64,000 nucleotides of DNA from Faecalibacterium sp. An122 (GTDB lineage: Bacteria > Bacillota > Clostridia > Oscillospirales > Ruminococcaceae). The notes under the pieces were generated by a model. It was not told where the DNA came from. It saw only the letters and a list, made by a program, of their open reading frames with translations, and ran no database searches. Below are positions 1-8,755 of the stretch, one piece after another. Both the position numbers and the translations under genes were made by a program. Location: assembly GCF_002160895.1 (NCBI RefSeq), contig NZ_NFLL01000001.1, forward strand, positions 124,001 through 188,000. The letters run 5' to 3'. Position 1 is the stretch's first letter. Each line of letters begins with the position of its first letter.

Positions 1-798
1 ATAAGCCCCAGCCGACTATCGGGGGTAACCCTGAACGGCAGCGATGTCCGCTACTACACCACCAACGCCCAGGGCGAGATTGACCGCATGATCCTGAACA
101 ACGCCACCGGCGATCTGTGGACCTACGGCGTCCTGGACGACGTCCGCAACCTGACCAGCGCGGTGGGCAGCACGGTGGACAGCTCCCTGGGCCGGCCCAG
201 CACCACGGTGCCCGGCACCACCGGGAGCACCAGTACCGGCAATGTGGCGGCGGATGTGGCCGACCTGGTTCTGCCCAGCACCAGCGATATCCTGTACGGC
301 ATCATTGACGGCAGCATCGCCAGCACGCTGTGGGACAGCCTCACCAGCAGCACCGGCAAGGTGGCCGCCTATGCGCTGCAGCTGGCCTCCAAAAACACCA
401 GCGGCGCCCTGAGCAATATTCTGGGGTATCTGGGCACCGGCGCCAACTATGTCTGCTATATCAACGGGGAAAACACCACCCTGCAGACCTCGGTGAAATA
501 CCCGGTGGTGGCCGGCGGCATTGCGGTCAGCAAGAGCCCCACCGGCACTGTCAAATCCATGATTCAGCTGATGCCCACCATGATTGATCAGATCGGCGCG
601 GCGTCGGTCATGAGCGGGAACACCCGCTACGAGACCGCCGACAATATGCAGGTCTATCTGTGGTACAAGGGCCAGTATTTCACCACCAGCCTCTCCCAGG
701 TCAACCCCCAGGACTATCACCTGATCGGTTGGTATGACAGCCTGGGCTGCGCGGCAGGCAATAAAATCCGTGTGCTGGTCGCCGTGAAGAAAGATTGA
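1..798 (+). CDS. Partial surface or secreted protein (C-terminal part)
   Basis: The reading frame is open from the first base, so the start lies before the window; about 265 codons remain, ending in KKD before TGA at 796-798. The visible part has a Ser/Thr/Gly/Pro-rich linker (roughly codons 60-80 from the left edge) followed by a compact C-terminal region rich in Tyr, Thr and Gly, with few charged residues. That composition suggests an extracellular protein of a Gram-positive cell. I recognise no catalytic motif and do not assign a family. A strong terminator follows immediately, so this is the last gene of its transcript. Confidence 0.6.
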   Translation: MSPSRLSGVTLNGSDVRYYTTNAQGEIDRMILNNATGDLWTYGVLDDVRNLTSAVGSTVDSSLGRPSTTVPGTTGSTSTGNVAADVADLVLPSTSDILYGIIDGSIASTLWDSLTSSTGKVAAYALQLASKNTSGALSNILGYLGTGANYVCYINGENTTLQTSVKYPVVAGGIAVSKSPTGTVKSMIQLMPTMIDQIGAASVMSGNTRYETADNMQVYLWYKGQYFTTSLSQVNPQDYHLIGWYDSLGCAAGNKIRVLVAVKKD

Positions 799-824
799 TT
801 CATTATCCCCCTGTTTATAACAAT

Positions 825-870
825 GCGCCCCGCAGTGGTTCTCAAGCCGCTGCGGGGCGCGTTGTTGTTT
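825..870 (+). terminator. Rho-independent terminator
   Basis: A perfect 11-bp stem (825-835 with 850-860, GCGCCCCGCAG) is followed by a T-rich tract. It ends the surface-protein gene and lies between two convergent genes. Confidence 0.85.
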
Positions 871-881
871 GATGAAAAGAA

Positions 882-1724
882 TCAGCCGGCCATTTCAGCC
901 ACCAGGGCGGCCAGAGAGCGGACGGCCTGGATGAGTTCGGCCAGGGCGTTGATGTCCTCGTCCTTCATGACCGAGGCGGGCAGCTGGATATCGTATTCAC
1001 CGGGCAGAGCCTTGCCGGTCAGTTCCAGATGCAGGCCCTGGCTGGGAATGTCCACCAGCACATGGCAGCGGAAAAATTCAGCCCAGATGCTCTGGATCGG
1101 GAAACCGATGGTGATGACCGCGCCCCCCTGGGACTCCTTGGGGGTGAAATAGAGGTATCCCTCCATGGCGTTGTCGGGATGAACCCGCTGCATGGAAAAC
1201 AGGGAGAAAGCGCTGACCGAGTAGTCTTCCATTTCTGAGACGGTGGGCTCGGTGCCCAGCAGCAGGGCCAGCTGGTCCTGGGAGATGTAGTCACCCAGAG
1301 TCCAGTCGGGGATCAGGGAACCAATCAGCGGATACTTTGCGGCCAGACCGGACAGGAACGTCCGGTAAATCTGGCGGATGTTCAGAAGGACCTTGCCGTT
1401 CTGTACATAGAGATCGGTGAAGGCTTCTTCTTTGCCGGCGGCGTACCAGGCTAGATAGAGGTCGCTGCCGTGGCTCTGGCCCGAGAGGGTGCCGGTGAGG
1501 CCGCCCAGAGATTCCAGGGTGGAGTAGGTGAGGGAGGGCTCGGCCGCCGTCAAAGTCACCTGATAGTCAAAGGAAAAGGCAGCCCCCTTGGCCAGTGCGG
1601 CGGACCGGCTGCGGATCAGAAGGCCAAAGGCCAGCAGAACCGCCGCTGCAATGACGAACAGAACCAGGAGTACCCGGAAGGCCAAACGCCCCGGGCGCCG
1701 GGAGTTGGATTTGGATGCGCTCAT
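882..1724 (-). CDS. Membrane-anchored protein of unknown function
   Basis: A 280-residue protein. The start at 1724 is chosen because AGGAGGTT lies 5 bases upstream; the frame is open further but without a ribosome site. Basic residues 1-13 are followed by a hydrophobic helix (about 15-38), giving a single N-terminal anchor with the rest outside the cell. The outer domain (about 45-280) has alternating beta-type sequence with no cysteine cluster or catalytic motif that I recognise. It is transcribed divergently from a lipoprotein gene that looks similar in role. Function unknown. Confidence 0.7.
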   Translation of the reverse strand: MSASKSNSRRPGRLAFRVLLVLFVIAAAVLLAFGLLIRSRSAALAKGAAFSFDYQVTLTAAEPSLTYSTLESLGGLTGTLSGQSHGSDLYLAWYAAGKEEAFTDLYVQNGKVLLNIRQIYRTFLSGLAAKYPLIGSLIPDWTLGDYISQDQLALLLGTEPTVSEMEDYSVSAFSLFSMQRVHPDNAMEGYLYFTPKESQGGAVITIGFPIQSIWAEFFRCHVLVDIPSQGLHLELTGKALPGEYDIQLPASVMKDEDINALAELIQAVRSLAALVAEMAG

Positions 1725-1845
1725 AGAAACAACCTCCTTTTTGAGATGGATGGAAGGATGGGTGCAAAGGGTCTCTGAGCCGGTGTCGGCCGGAAGGGAA
1801 AAGACGTAAGAACGTGCCGATTCTGTGCAGGATGCCGCTGTTCTC

Positions 1846-1874
1846 TTGTTTGTCGGGGAAAGATATGGTAAAAT
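1846..1874 (+). promoter_or_regulatory. Promoter of the lipoprotein gene
   Basis: TTGTTT, a 17-base spacer and TAAAAT with an extended TG motif, 62 bases before the start codon. Confidence 0.65.
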
Positions 1875-1935
1875 ATACCCGTCCGCTGCAAAAAGAAGCT
1901 TTTTGCCACTCACACGAACAGAAGGAGCGCTCCCC

Positions 1936-2739
1936 ATGAAACAACGAATGGTATCTCTGGCCCTGTGCGGGCTTGTGCTGCTGACCGGCTGTCAGCGTTC
2001 GACGGTGCAGGAAGAGATCTGGGAGCTGGAGCAGGAGGACGTGGTCTCTTTTTCGGATGGAGAGGCCGTCGACCGCTGGCGCGGCTACCAGAACGGGCTG
2101 CGGGAGTCGTGGGTGCTGTACGAATTGTCGGATGGAACCACCATCCTGACCGAGGATGACGCGGCGGGTCCCGAAGGGGACGCCGGCTACAGCATCCTCA
2201 GCCAGGAAGTGCAGTCCGCCGTGTCGGCCTGGTATCAGGGGGCGGGCCGGCGGTATGACCTGAACACCCTGCTGCAGGCCGCCTATACCCGCTATCAGGA
2301 ACAGGGAAAGGACAACTTCCAGGCAGGGCGGGTGAGCCAGAGGGTGGCCTCTACCGCTTTCAGTGAGCAGGTGATTTATTTTACCACCACCGTGGACCAG
2401 GCTGTGGACCCGGCGCAGGGACAGACCCTGCGGTATACTGCCGCCTTTGACCGCGCCAGCGGTCAAAGGCTGGAACTGTGGTCCCTGTTCACCCAGCCGG
2501 AAGCCAATGTGCGCCTGGCGCTGGCCGCCGCAGCCGGGGATGACCCTGCGGTGCAGGAACGTCTGGCCGCCGCCATCGACCCGGAACGGGTGATCTTCTA
2601 TGCGGACCACCTGGAAGTGGATTTCCCGGCCGGAGCCTTTGAGGGGCTGGACACCGCCTATACCCTGGCGGTGGATTACGAACAGCTGTCCGGCCTGTTG
2701 TCCAGCCGCGCGCTGCCCAGCAGCGATGGCACCGCCTGA
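1936..2739 (+). CDS. Lipoprotein, RsiV/DUF3298-like
   Basis: A 267-residue exported lipoprotein. The signal sequence MKQRMVSLALCGLVLLTGC ends in a lipobox with Cys19 as the lipidation site. The ATG at 1936 follows GAAGGAGCG. The mature part has the pattern of DUF3298/RsiV-type extracytoplasmic domains: a YQ..G....LNTLLQAAY helix, a strand rich in Phe/Tyr near residues 155-165, and an acid-rich C-terminus. In that family the domain can sit on anti-sigma factors or stand alone; here no sigma gene is adjacent. Family placement is inferred by eye. Confidence 0.65.
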   Translation: MKQRMVSLALCGLVLLTGCQRSTVQEEIWELEQEDVVSFSDGEAVDRWRGYQNGLRESWVLYELSDGTTILTEDDAAGPEGDAGYSILSQEVQSAVSAWYQGAGRRYDLNTLLQAAYTRYQEQGKDNFQAGRVSQRVASTAFSEQVIYFTTTVDQAVDPAQGQTLRYTAAFDRASGQRLELWSLFTQPEANVRLALAAAAGDDPAVQERLAAAIDPERVIFYADHLEVDFPAGAFEGLDTAYTLAVDYEQLSGLLSSRALPSSDGTA

Positions 2740-2756
2740 ACCTGAGAAGACAATAC

Positions 2757-2807
2757 AAGCCGCAGAGTGTGCGAACCGGAACGGGAGCGTACACCTGCGG
2801 CTTTTTG
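2757..2807 (+). terminator. Rho-independent terminator
   Basis: A GC-rich stem (AAGCCGCAG with CTGCGGCTT, extended inward by GTGTGCG/CGTACAC) runs into TTTTT. It ends the lipoprotein gene. Confidence 0.85.
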
Positions 2808-2824
2808 CGTTGGGTGCAAGTTGA

Positions 2825-3745
2825 TTATAGCATGTTTTGCGGGCCAGGACAATCGGACGCCGGCCCAATTCTCTGGAGCATCAGGTCGATCCACTGCTGC
2901 ATCTGCGGAGTAATCCACTTGTTGCGGTGATAGACCAGCTGGCTCCACATCTGAATCTGAGGGTTGTCCACTGAGAGAATGGTGAGCCGTCCGGCGTCCA
3001 GATGCTTCTGGACGGCATACTGGGGCAGGAAGGAGATGCCCACATTTTCCAGCAGCATATGGACGATGATGTCGGTGTTTCCGGTCTCCAGAAAGGGATG
3101 CATTTCCAGGTTTCGGGCGGCCACAATCTGTTCCAGATCGTAGCGGTAGCTGACCCCTTTTTCGGTGAGGGCCAGGGGCTGGGTCAGGATCTTTTCCAGC
3201 GGGATGTTTTGCTCGCCCGCCAGGGGATGACCGCAGGAGGCCACAAACACGATGGGCTCGGGCCGTTCCAGCACCTTGACCCACTCCGGGAAGTCGGTTT
3301 TCTTGTCCAGAAAGAACAGGACATCCACGTCGTTCTGGCGCACCATGTCGAACAGCTCCGAGATCAGGCCGGTGTGGATGCTGGTTTCCACCGCCGGGCA
3401 CAGGGCGTGAAATTCCAGCAGAATCTGGGGCAGAACGCTGATGGACAGAGACTCGGCCGTGCCGATCCGCAGCTGCCCCGAGGGCTTGCTGTCGTCGCTG
3501 ATAAACGTCTGGGCTTTCTGGGCAACCTTTAAGAGCTCCATGGCGTGGGGGATGAACCGCGCCCCGTTTTCGGTCAGCTTGATCCGCTTTCCGATCCGCT
3601 CAAAGAGCTGGGTGCCCAGCTCCTGCTCCAGCTGCTTGATCTGTACCGTCACCGCCGCCTGGGAATAACCCAGCTGCTGGGCCGCCCGGGAAAAGCTCTG
3701 AAGTTCGGCCACCCGCAGGAAGGTTCGTACCGTTCGCAGTTCCAT
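2825..3745 (-). CDS. LysR-family transcriptional regulator
   Basis: A 306-residue LysR-type regulator. The N-terminal winged helix is clear (residues 1-60: FLRVAELQSFSRAAQQLGYS and VTVQIKQLEQELGTQLFERI), followed by the two-lobed effector domain (about 90-300). I use the ATG at 3745, six bases after AGAGGTG; a GTG three codons upstream is the alternative. It is divergent from an AGCS symporter gene, the usual arrangement of a LysR regulator and its target. The shared 215-bp gap contains a TTTTATAAAA palindrome at 3780-3789 that could be part of its site. The effector is unknown. Confidence 0.9.
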   Translation of the reverse strand: MELRTVRTFLRVAELQSFSRAAQQLGYSQAAVTVQIKQLEQELGTQLFERIGKRIKLTENGARFIPHAMELLKVAQKAQTFISDDSKPSGQLRIGTAESLSISVLPQILLEFHALCPAVETSIHTGLISELFDMVRQNDVDVLFFLDKKTDFPEWVKVLERPEPIVFVASCGHPLAGEQNIPLEKILTQPLALTEKGVSYRYDLEQIVAARNLEMHPFLETGNTDIIVHMLLENVGISFLPQYAVQKHLDAGRLTILSVDNPQIQMWSQLVYHRNKWITPQMQQWIDLMLQRIGPASDCPGPQNML

Positions 3746-3798
3746 CTGCTGCACCTCTCTTATAAATTTGAGTAAATAATTTTATAAAAACTATTCGT

Positions 3799-3827
3799 TT
3801 CACAAAACCATACATTCATGTTACACT
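3799..3827 (+). promoter_or_regulatory. Promoter of the AGCS symporter gene
   Basis: TTCACA, 17 bases, TACACT with an extended TG. It lies just downstream of the 3780-3789 palindrome, fitting control by the LysR regulator. Confidence 0.65.
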
Positions 3828-3959
3828 AAATGAACGCAAAAATCAATCCGGTTTTAAGCGGTCGGAGAGGGGAAAGGGCCTGCCTGGAGCAGACCGGCAT
3901 CTGCCCCGGAGCAAACCCATGGCCTGTGGGCCAGCGGAGACAATGAGGTTGAATTTCTT

Positions 3960-5357
3960 ATGGCGCTGATACAGACAATGTACAATCTGCTGTGGGGAGA
4001 TATCGTTCAGATTCCCCTGCCGGGAGGGAGCACTCTCGGCCTTTCCCTGTTGGTGATGATTCTGATCCCGGCGGGAATCTATTTCACCGTTCGGACCCGG
4101 TTCCTCCCGTTCCGGCTCTTTCCCGAGATGGTAAAGGTCACCCTGGAGAGCCACCGCAAAGAAGAACAGGCGGGCATCTCGGGCCTGCAGGCCCTGATCG
4201 TCTCCACGGCCTGCCGGGTGGGTATGGGAAATCTGGTGGGCGTGGTGGCGGCCATCTCGGCCGGCGGCGCCGGCGCCGTGTTCTGGATGTGGCTGATCGC
4301 CCTTCTGGGGTCCTCCACGGCCTTCATCGAGGCCACCCTGGCCCAGATTTACAAGGAAAAAGACCCCCTCTATGGCGGCTATCGGGGCGGCCCGGCGTAT
4401 TACCTCCACAAGCTGTTCATCCGGGAGGGCAGCAAGCGGAAGCGCTCGATTGTGGCATCCCTGTTCGCCCTGTCGGGCCTGATCTGCTGGTGCGGAATCA
4501 GCCAGGTGACCAGCAACTCCATTTCCTCGGCGTTTGAGAATGCGTTCCATATTGATCCGCTGTACACCACCATTCTGCTGGTGATTCTGGCCGCCATTGT
4601 GGTGCTGCGGAAGAACGCCACCGTCAAGGTGCTGGACCTGATTGTCCCGGTGATGGCTGCGTGCTATTTCTTCATCACCATTTTCATCATCGTGAAAAAC
4701 GCCCAGCTTCTGCCGGCGGTGTTCCAGCGGATTTTTGCCGAGGCCTTTGGTCTGCGCCAGGCCGTCAGCGGCGGCATCGGCGCAGTCATCATGAACGGCG
4801 CCAAGAGAGGCCTGTTCTCCAATGAGGCAGGTTCCGGCTCGGCGCCCTGCGCCGCCGCAGCCGCCGATATCAGCCATCCGGCCAAAGAGGGCCTGCTGCA
4901 GTCTCTGGGCGTGTTCATTGATACCCTGGTGATCTGCAGCTGCTCGGCCATGGTGATGCTGCTGACCCCCGAGAGCCTGACCACCGGCCTGGAAGGCATG
5001 GACCTGCTCCAGACCGCCATGCGGTACCATCTGGGCGAGTTCGGCGTGATCTTCATTGCGATGATTCTGTGGCTGTTCAGTTTCTCCACCTTCCTGGGAA
5101 TTCTGTTCTATGCCCGGTCCAATGTGGCGTACCTGTTCGGGGACAACTGGATCTCCCAGACCCTGTACAAGATTCTGGCCCTGGTGATGCTGTTTGTGGG
5201 CGGCCTGGCAGCCTATCAGTTCGTGTGGGACCTGGGCGACGTGGGCGTGGGTCTCATGACGGTGTTCAATATGATCGCCCTGGTTCCGCTGGCCCCCAAG
5301 GCGCTGGCCTCCCTGCGGGACTATGAGGAACACGAAATGAAGCGCAGAAAGAGCTGA
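3960..5357 (+). CDS. Sodium:alanine/glycine symporter, AGCS family
   Basis: A 465-residue polytopic membrane protein with about ten hydrophobic helices. AGCS signatures are visible: ACRVGMGNLVGVVAAISAGG (about 80-100), PLYGGYRGGPAYYL (about 138-151) and GLFSNEAGSGSAPCAAAAA (about 282-300). Family members import alanine or glycine with Na+ (known). The length matches the family. The ATG at 3960 follows TGAGG at a somewhat long spacing of 11 bases. The mRNA leader of about 125 nt is rich in hairpins. Regulation by the divergent LysR gene is inferred. Confidence 0.9.
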   Translation: MALIQTMYNLLWGDIVQIPLPGGSTLGLSLLVMILIPAGIYFTVRTRFLPFRLFPEMVKVTLESHRKEEQAGISGLQALIVSTACRVGMGNLVGVVAAISAGGAGAVFWMWLIALLGSSTAFIEATLAQIYKEKDPLYGGYRGGPAYYLHKLFIREGSKRKRSIVASLFALSGLICWCGISQVTSNSISSAFENAFHIDPLYTTILLVILAAIVVLRKNATVKVLDLIVPVMAACYFFITIFIIVKNAQLLPAVFQRIFAEAFGLRQAVSGGIGAVIMNGAKRGLFSNEAGSGSAPCAAAAADISHPAKEGLLQSLGVFIDTLVICSCSAMVMLLTPESLTTGLEGMDLLQTAMRYHLGEFGVIFIAMILWLFSFSTFLGILFYARSNVAYLFGDNWISQTLYKILALVMLFVGGLAAYQFVWDLGDVGVGLMTVFNMIALVPLAPKALASLRDYEEHEMKRRKS

Positions 5358-5444
5358 GTCTATTTCTCTTTCGGGACAAAAAATCGGTCCGTTGCTGCGT
5401 TTTGGCGGCAAACCGGGCGGGTTTGTGATACAGCAACAAAAAGT

Positions 5445-5487
5445 ACCCCTGACATCGTGAAGCGTTCATGCGGTGTCAGGGGTTTTG
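5445..5487 (+). terminator. Rho-independent terminator
   Basis: ACCCCTGACA (5445-5454) pairs with TGTCAGGGGT (5474-5483), then TTTT. It ends the symporter transcript. Confidence 0.8.
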
Positions 5488-5561
5488 TGTGAGAATGGGC
5501 GGTGGATGTGCCGGCCTTGTCTGCGGGCAGGATCCATAGAGCTGAAAAGAACCATGCAAGA

Positions 5562-5597
5562 GCCTGGCCGGGCTGGAACATCCCCGGCCGGCCTTTT
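5562..5597 (+). terminator. Second terminator-like hairpin before sfsA
   Basis: GGCCGGG pairs with CCCGGCC and is followed by TTTTG. The gene-free stretch 5358-5698 holds only this hairpin, the terminator at 5445-5487 and the sfsA promoter. The 75 nt between the two hairpins show no reading frame of note; a small RNA there cannot be excluded. Confidence 0.55.
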
Positions 5598-5618
5598 GTG
5601 TGAACCGGGTGAAATCCA

Positions 5619-5647
5619 TGGATTTTGATGCGGCGCCGTGGTACAAT
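5619..5647 (+). promoter_or_regulatory. Putative sfsA promoter
   Basis: An extended -10 (TGG then TACAAT, 5642-5647) with a weak -35 (TGGATT) at 17-base spacing. Confidence 0.5.
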
Positions 5648-5698
5648 CGGTTTGCAGGATCAAACAAAGAAATAAACCGTGCAGAAAGGGAAACCGCT

Positions 5699-6364
5699 GT
5701 GAAATATGGGAGAATCATCGAGGGCCGTTTTCTCTCCCGGCCCAACCGCTTTGTGGCCCGGGTTGAGATCCAGGGCCGAGAAGAAACGGTGCACGTCAAA
5801 AACACCGGCCGGTGCAGAGAATTGCTGGTGCCGGGTGCGCCGGTGCGTCTGGAAGTGTCCGACAACCCCAGCCGCAAAACAAAATACGACCTGGTGGCGG
5901 TCCGCAAAGAGGGCCTTGGCTGGGTCAACATCGACAGCCAGGCCCCCAATCGGGTGGTAAAGGAATGGCTGGAAACCCAGGACTTTGACGTCATCCGCCC
6001 TGAGTTTTCCTATGGCCGGTCCCGCATTGATTTTGCCATGGAAAAGGCCGGCCAGACCTATCTGCTGGAGGTCAAAGGCTGTACTTTGGAGGTGGACGGG
6101 GTCGGTTATTTCCCGGACGCCCCCACCGAGCGGGGCGTCAAACATCTGCAGGAGCTGACCCAGGCCCAGCGGGCAGGGTATCGCTGCGGGATTGCCTTTG
6201 TGATCCAGATGGAGGGAATCACCGAGGTGCGGCCCAACACGGCCACCCATCCGGAATTTGGACAGGCCCTGGCGGAAGCCCGGGCCGCTGGGGTCAAGGT
6301 GTTGTTTCTGCTCTGCCGCGTGGGAGAAGATTCTCTGGAAATTGTGGAGCAGAGGGAAGGATGA
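5699..6364 (+). CDS. sfsA: SfsA family DNA/RNA-binding nuclease
   Basis: A 221-residue SfsA protein. The GTG at 5699 is chosen because GAAAGGG lies 8 bases upstream and the protein then begins VKYGRIIEGRFLSRPNRF, the usual SfsA N-terminus. Family hallmarks: HVKNTGRCRELLVPGAPV (about 37-54), the nuclease-like core FSYGRSRIDFAM and YLLEVKGCTLEVDGVGYFPD (about 100-142), and PTERGVKHLQEL (about 143-154). The E-x-K pair in LLEVKG fits the PD-(D/E)XK-like fold described for SfsA. It is a single gene with its own promoter and terminator. Confidence 0.92.
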   Translation: MKYGRIIEGRFLSRPNRFVARVEIQGREETVHVKNTGRCRELLVPGAPVRLEVSDNPSRKTKYDLVAVRKEGLGWVNIDSQAPNRVVKEWLETQDFDVIRPEFSYGRSRIDFAMEKAGQTYLLEVKGCTLEVDGVGYFPDAPTERGVKHLQELTQAQRAGYRCGIAFVIQMEGITEVRPNTATHPEFGQALAEARAAGVKVLFLLCRVGEDSLEIVEQREG

Positions 6365-6379
6365 GGACATTTCTGAAAG

Positions 6380-6424
6380 CAAGGCAGGGGTTTGCCGTGG
6401 GGCAGCCTCTGCCTTGTTTATTTT
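6380..6424 (+). terminator. Rho-independent terminator of sfsA
   Basis: CAAGGCAGGGG pairs with CCTCTGCCTTG (one G-T pair), then TTTATTTT. Confidence 0.8.
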
Positions 6425-6533
6425 GAGAAAGAAAATTTGCTGTAAATCGTTCTTTTGAACAACAAAGCTTGTTCAAACGCCCTTTTGACTTTCGGATGTA
6501 TGGAAATGGGTGCAAAGATCTTTCAAAAAGGAC

Positions 6534-6561
6534 TTCCTGTTTGTTCCTTGGAATGATACAA
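6534..6561 (+). promoter_or_regulatory. Promoter of the lemA operon, long leader
   Basis: TACAAT with an extended TGA, and a TTCCTG -35 at 16 bases. The transcript would carry a leader of about 265 nt to lemA. That leader holds a strong hairpin (CCGCCGGCCCGG at 6584-6595 with 6602-6612) without a T tract, and a 34-codon open frame from 6617 with no convincing ribosome site. The rest of 6425-6829 holds no gene I can support. Confidence 0.5.
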
Positions 6562-6835
6562 TAGATACGTCATCCTGAACCGCTCCGCCGGCCCGGCGTC
6601 CTCCGGGCGGCGGGTGGATGGAAAACCCGGCGAAAACGCGCTGGACTCCCCCGGCTGAAACCGGCAGTCTGCGGCATTTGGGGCGGCAGCTGCCAGAGGA
6701 AGGAGAGGATTTCAAAGCCTGAACGGGCGCAGAGCGCTGAACGAATCGGCGTGTGCTGCCTGTGCGGGCGGAGCGATATGCAAGAGCATTCAGGTTCACC
6801 TGCGGTATGAGACATCATCGAAAAGGAGAATGAGT

Positions 6836-7579
6836 ATGCAAATCCTGATTATTGTGGCGGCTGTGGTTGTGGCGCTGGCTGCCTGGTACATTTCGCTGTA
6901 TAACCGGCTGCGGCGGCTCTCGGTCAAGGTCCAGGAGGGAAGCTCCGGCATCGATGTGGCGCTGGAAAAGCGGTACGATATGCTGTCGGAAGAACTGGAA
7001 GCGGTCAAGAAATTCCTGCAGCATGAGTATGACGTGTACACCGGGATCACCGCGGTCCGCACCGGGAAAGAGCTGGAAGAAGCAGCCTTTGAAGAAAAGA
7101 AGGGCCTCTCGAAAGAGGCCGCCCAGACCATCCAGAAAACCATCAGCGAACAGCAGCTGCAGATGCAGGAGATCAAAAAGCAGATGGAGCAGCGCCGGGT
7201 TCAGAATGGCCCTGACGAGGACGGCGGCGCCGGTTCCGGCGACAGCCTGTCGGCGCAGCAGATGAGCCTGAACCAGAAGCTGGGCCTGCTCACCTCGGTA
7301 CAGCAGGGGCTGAGCGGCGTCAGCTCCTCCATCAATGCCCTGGCCGAGCAGTATCCGGTCCTGTTCTCTATAAGGTCGATGGAGCACTTCCAGCGGGATA
7401 TCTTTGACGCAGAGGAACATCTGCAGGCCGCCCGTCGGCTCTATAACGCCAACGTGTCTCTCTATAACCAGAGAATCGAGATGTTCCCTTACCTCATCGT
7501 GGCCAAACTTCACGGTATGAAAAAAGCCGATTTCTATGAGGTAGAGGAGAAGAAAAAGACGTTTGAAGTGAAGTTCTGA
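6836..7579 (+). CDS. lemA: LemA family protein
   Basis: A 247-residue LemA protein: one N-terminal membrane helix (residues 1-20), then a long antiparallel helical domain. Hallmarks are YNRLRRLSVKVQEGSSGIDV near the start and the C-terminal block with LYNANVSLYNQRIEMFP, the most conserved LemA signature. I prefer ATG 6836, seven bases after AAAGGAG, over ATG 6830 only one base after it. LemA proteins are membrane-associated with a poorly defined role in envelope maintenance (known). It is the first gene of an operon with DUF3137 and DUF1266 proteins. Confidence 0.88.
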   Translation: MQILIIVAAVVVALAAWYISLYNRLRRLSVKVQEGSSGIDVALEKRYDMLSEELEAVKKFLQHEYDVYTGITAVRTGKELEEAAFEEKKGLSKEAAQTIQKTISEQQLQMQEIKKQMEQRRVQNGPDEDGGAGSGDSLSAQQMSLNQKLGLLTSVQQGLSGVSSSINALAEQYPVLFSIRSMEHFQRDIFDAEEHLQAARRLYNANVSLYNQRIEMFPYLIVAKLHGMKKADFYEVEEKKKTFEVKF

Positions 7580-7735
7580 TGCAGGCAGACCGGACGGCGG
7601 CCAATGGCATAATCCTCTGCCTGCGCTTCCAGAGCGCCGGGGCGAGGGAACGGAAGGCGGACCGCGATAACCCGCCGCCTGCTCTGCAATGGATGAATAC
7701 CGCAGGCTCCCTGCATCAAAGGAGGAATTTTTACC

Positions 7736-8725
7736 ATGGAATGGGTGGAACAGAACATCAGCGGCGTCAAGCTGGAAAAGCTGCGCAAGAATGCCCAAAA
7801 GAAAACCAAAATCATGCGGCGGATTCTCCCGTGTTCGTTTGGGGTGTTTGTGGCGATGGCTCTGCTCAACAAGGTCTGGGTGCTCGGTTATCTGGATGAG
7901 CTCCAGTGGGGAGACTCGACCACAACGGGGCTGTTCTTTGTGCTGTTGGGAGAGCTGATGATGGCGGCGATTCTCTCCTGTGTCATTTACCTTTTCTATT
8001 CCATTCTGGTGTGGAGAAAGGCCTATGACCGGTTCAACTACAGCTTCAAAAACAAGTATGTGCTGGATACCATCCGCCGGATTCCCGGCTTTTCCCGCCT
8101 GAAATACAACTCCCAGGGCGGCATCACCTATGAGGAGATGGATTGGATGAACCTGATCCCCAAGGGCGACAAGGTGTATTTTACCTCCTCGGATGAACTG
8201 ACCGGGGAACTGGAAGGGGTGCGGTTCCGCACCAGCAACGTCTCCACCGGCCAGCGCCCCACGGGCAGACGTTCCCTGCCGGATATCCTGTTTGAGGGGC
8301 AGGTGCTGATTTTCTCCAGATTCGATGACCGCAAGAGCAGCCAGGGTTTTGTGCAGGTGTTCTCCAAAAAGGCCCTGCCGGAAATCAAGCGGACCACCGC
8401 CCCGCTGAATATCCACACCGAAAACAGCGTTTTCAATGAGAATTTTGTGGTGTTTGCGGAGAATGAAACCAACGCGTTTTACATCCTGACCCCGCAGGTA
8501 CTGGAACAGATCACCGCGTTTCAGGAGGCCATGGAGGGGAAAGTCTACCTGGCCTTCAATGAAGAAGAACTGTATGTCACCTGCAGCCAGCTGCGCAATC
8601 CCTTTGACGCCCGGCTGGACCTGACGGTGGAGGAACAGTGCCAGCAGATCATCCAGGACACCAATATTCTGCGCAGCGCCCGGGACATTCTGGTCCGCGC
8701 CGGTGAGCACAGCAGCCCGTATTAA
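7736..8725 (+). CDS. DUF3137 membrane protein
   Basis: A 329-residue protein with two membrane helices (about 29-50 and 62-90) and a large cytoplasmic C-terminal domain. It has the layout of DUF3137 proteins, which often sit beside lemA. The ATG at 7736 follows AAAGGAGGAATTTTTACC. The central segment YEEMDWMNLIPKGDKVY and FEGQVLIFSRFDD resemble the family core by eye. No catalytic motif was seen. Position in the lemA operon suggests a partner role at the membrane. Function unknown. Confidence 0.65.
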   Translation: MEWVEQNISGVKLEKLRKNAQKKTKIMRRILPCSFGVFVAMALLNKVWVLGYLDELQWGDSTTTGLFFVLLGELMMAAILSCVIYLFYSILVWRKAYDRFNYSFKNKYVLDTIRRIPGFSRLKYNSQGGITYEEMDWMNLIPKGDKVYFTSSDELTGELEGVRFRTSNVSTGQRPTGRRSLPDILFEGQVLIFSRFDDRKSSQGFVQVFSKKALPEIKRTTAPLNIHTENSVFNENFVVFAENETNAFYILTPQVLEQITAFQEAMEGKVYLAFNEEELYVTCSQLRNPFDARLDLTVEEQCQQIIQDTNILRSARDILVRAGEHSSPY

Positions 8726-8755
8726 TCCGAAAACAGGAAAGGAGAAACATACTTT

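Noticed and set aside
3860-3950. Glycine riboswitch upstream of the AGCS gene
   Set aside because: GGAGAG-like and GGAGCAAACCC stretches are present, but the conserved CTCTCAGG closing element is absent, so it is not called as a riboswitch.
3843-5411. Minus-strand frame opposite the AGCS symporter
   Set aside because: His/Gln/Gly-rich antisense translation with no domain, promoter or ribosome site.
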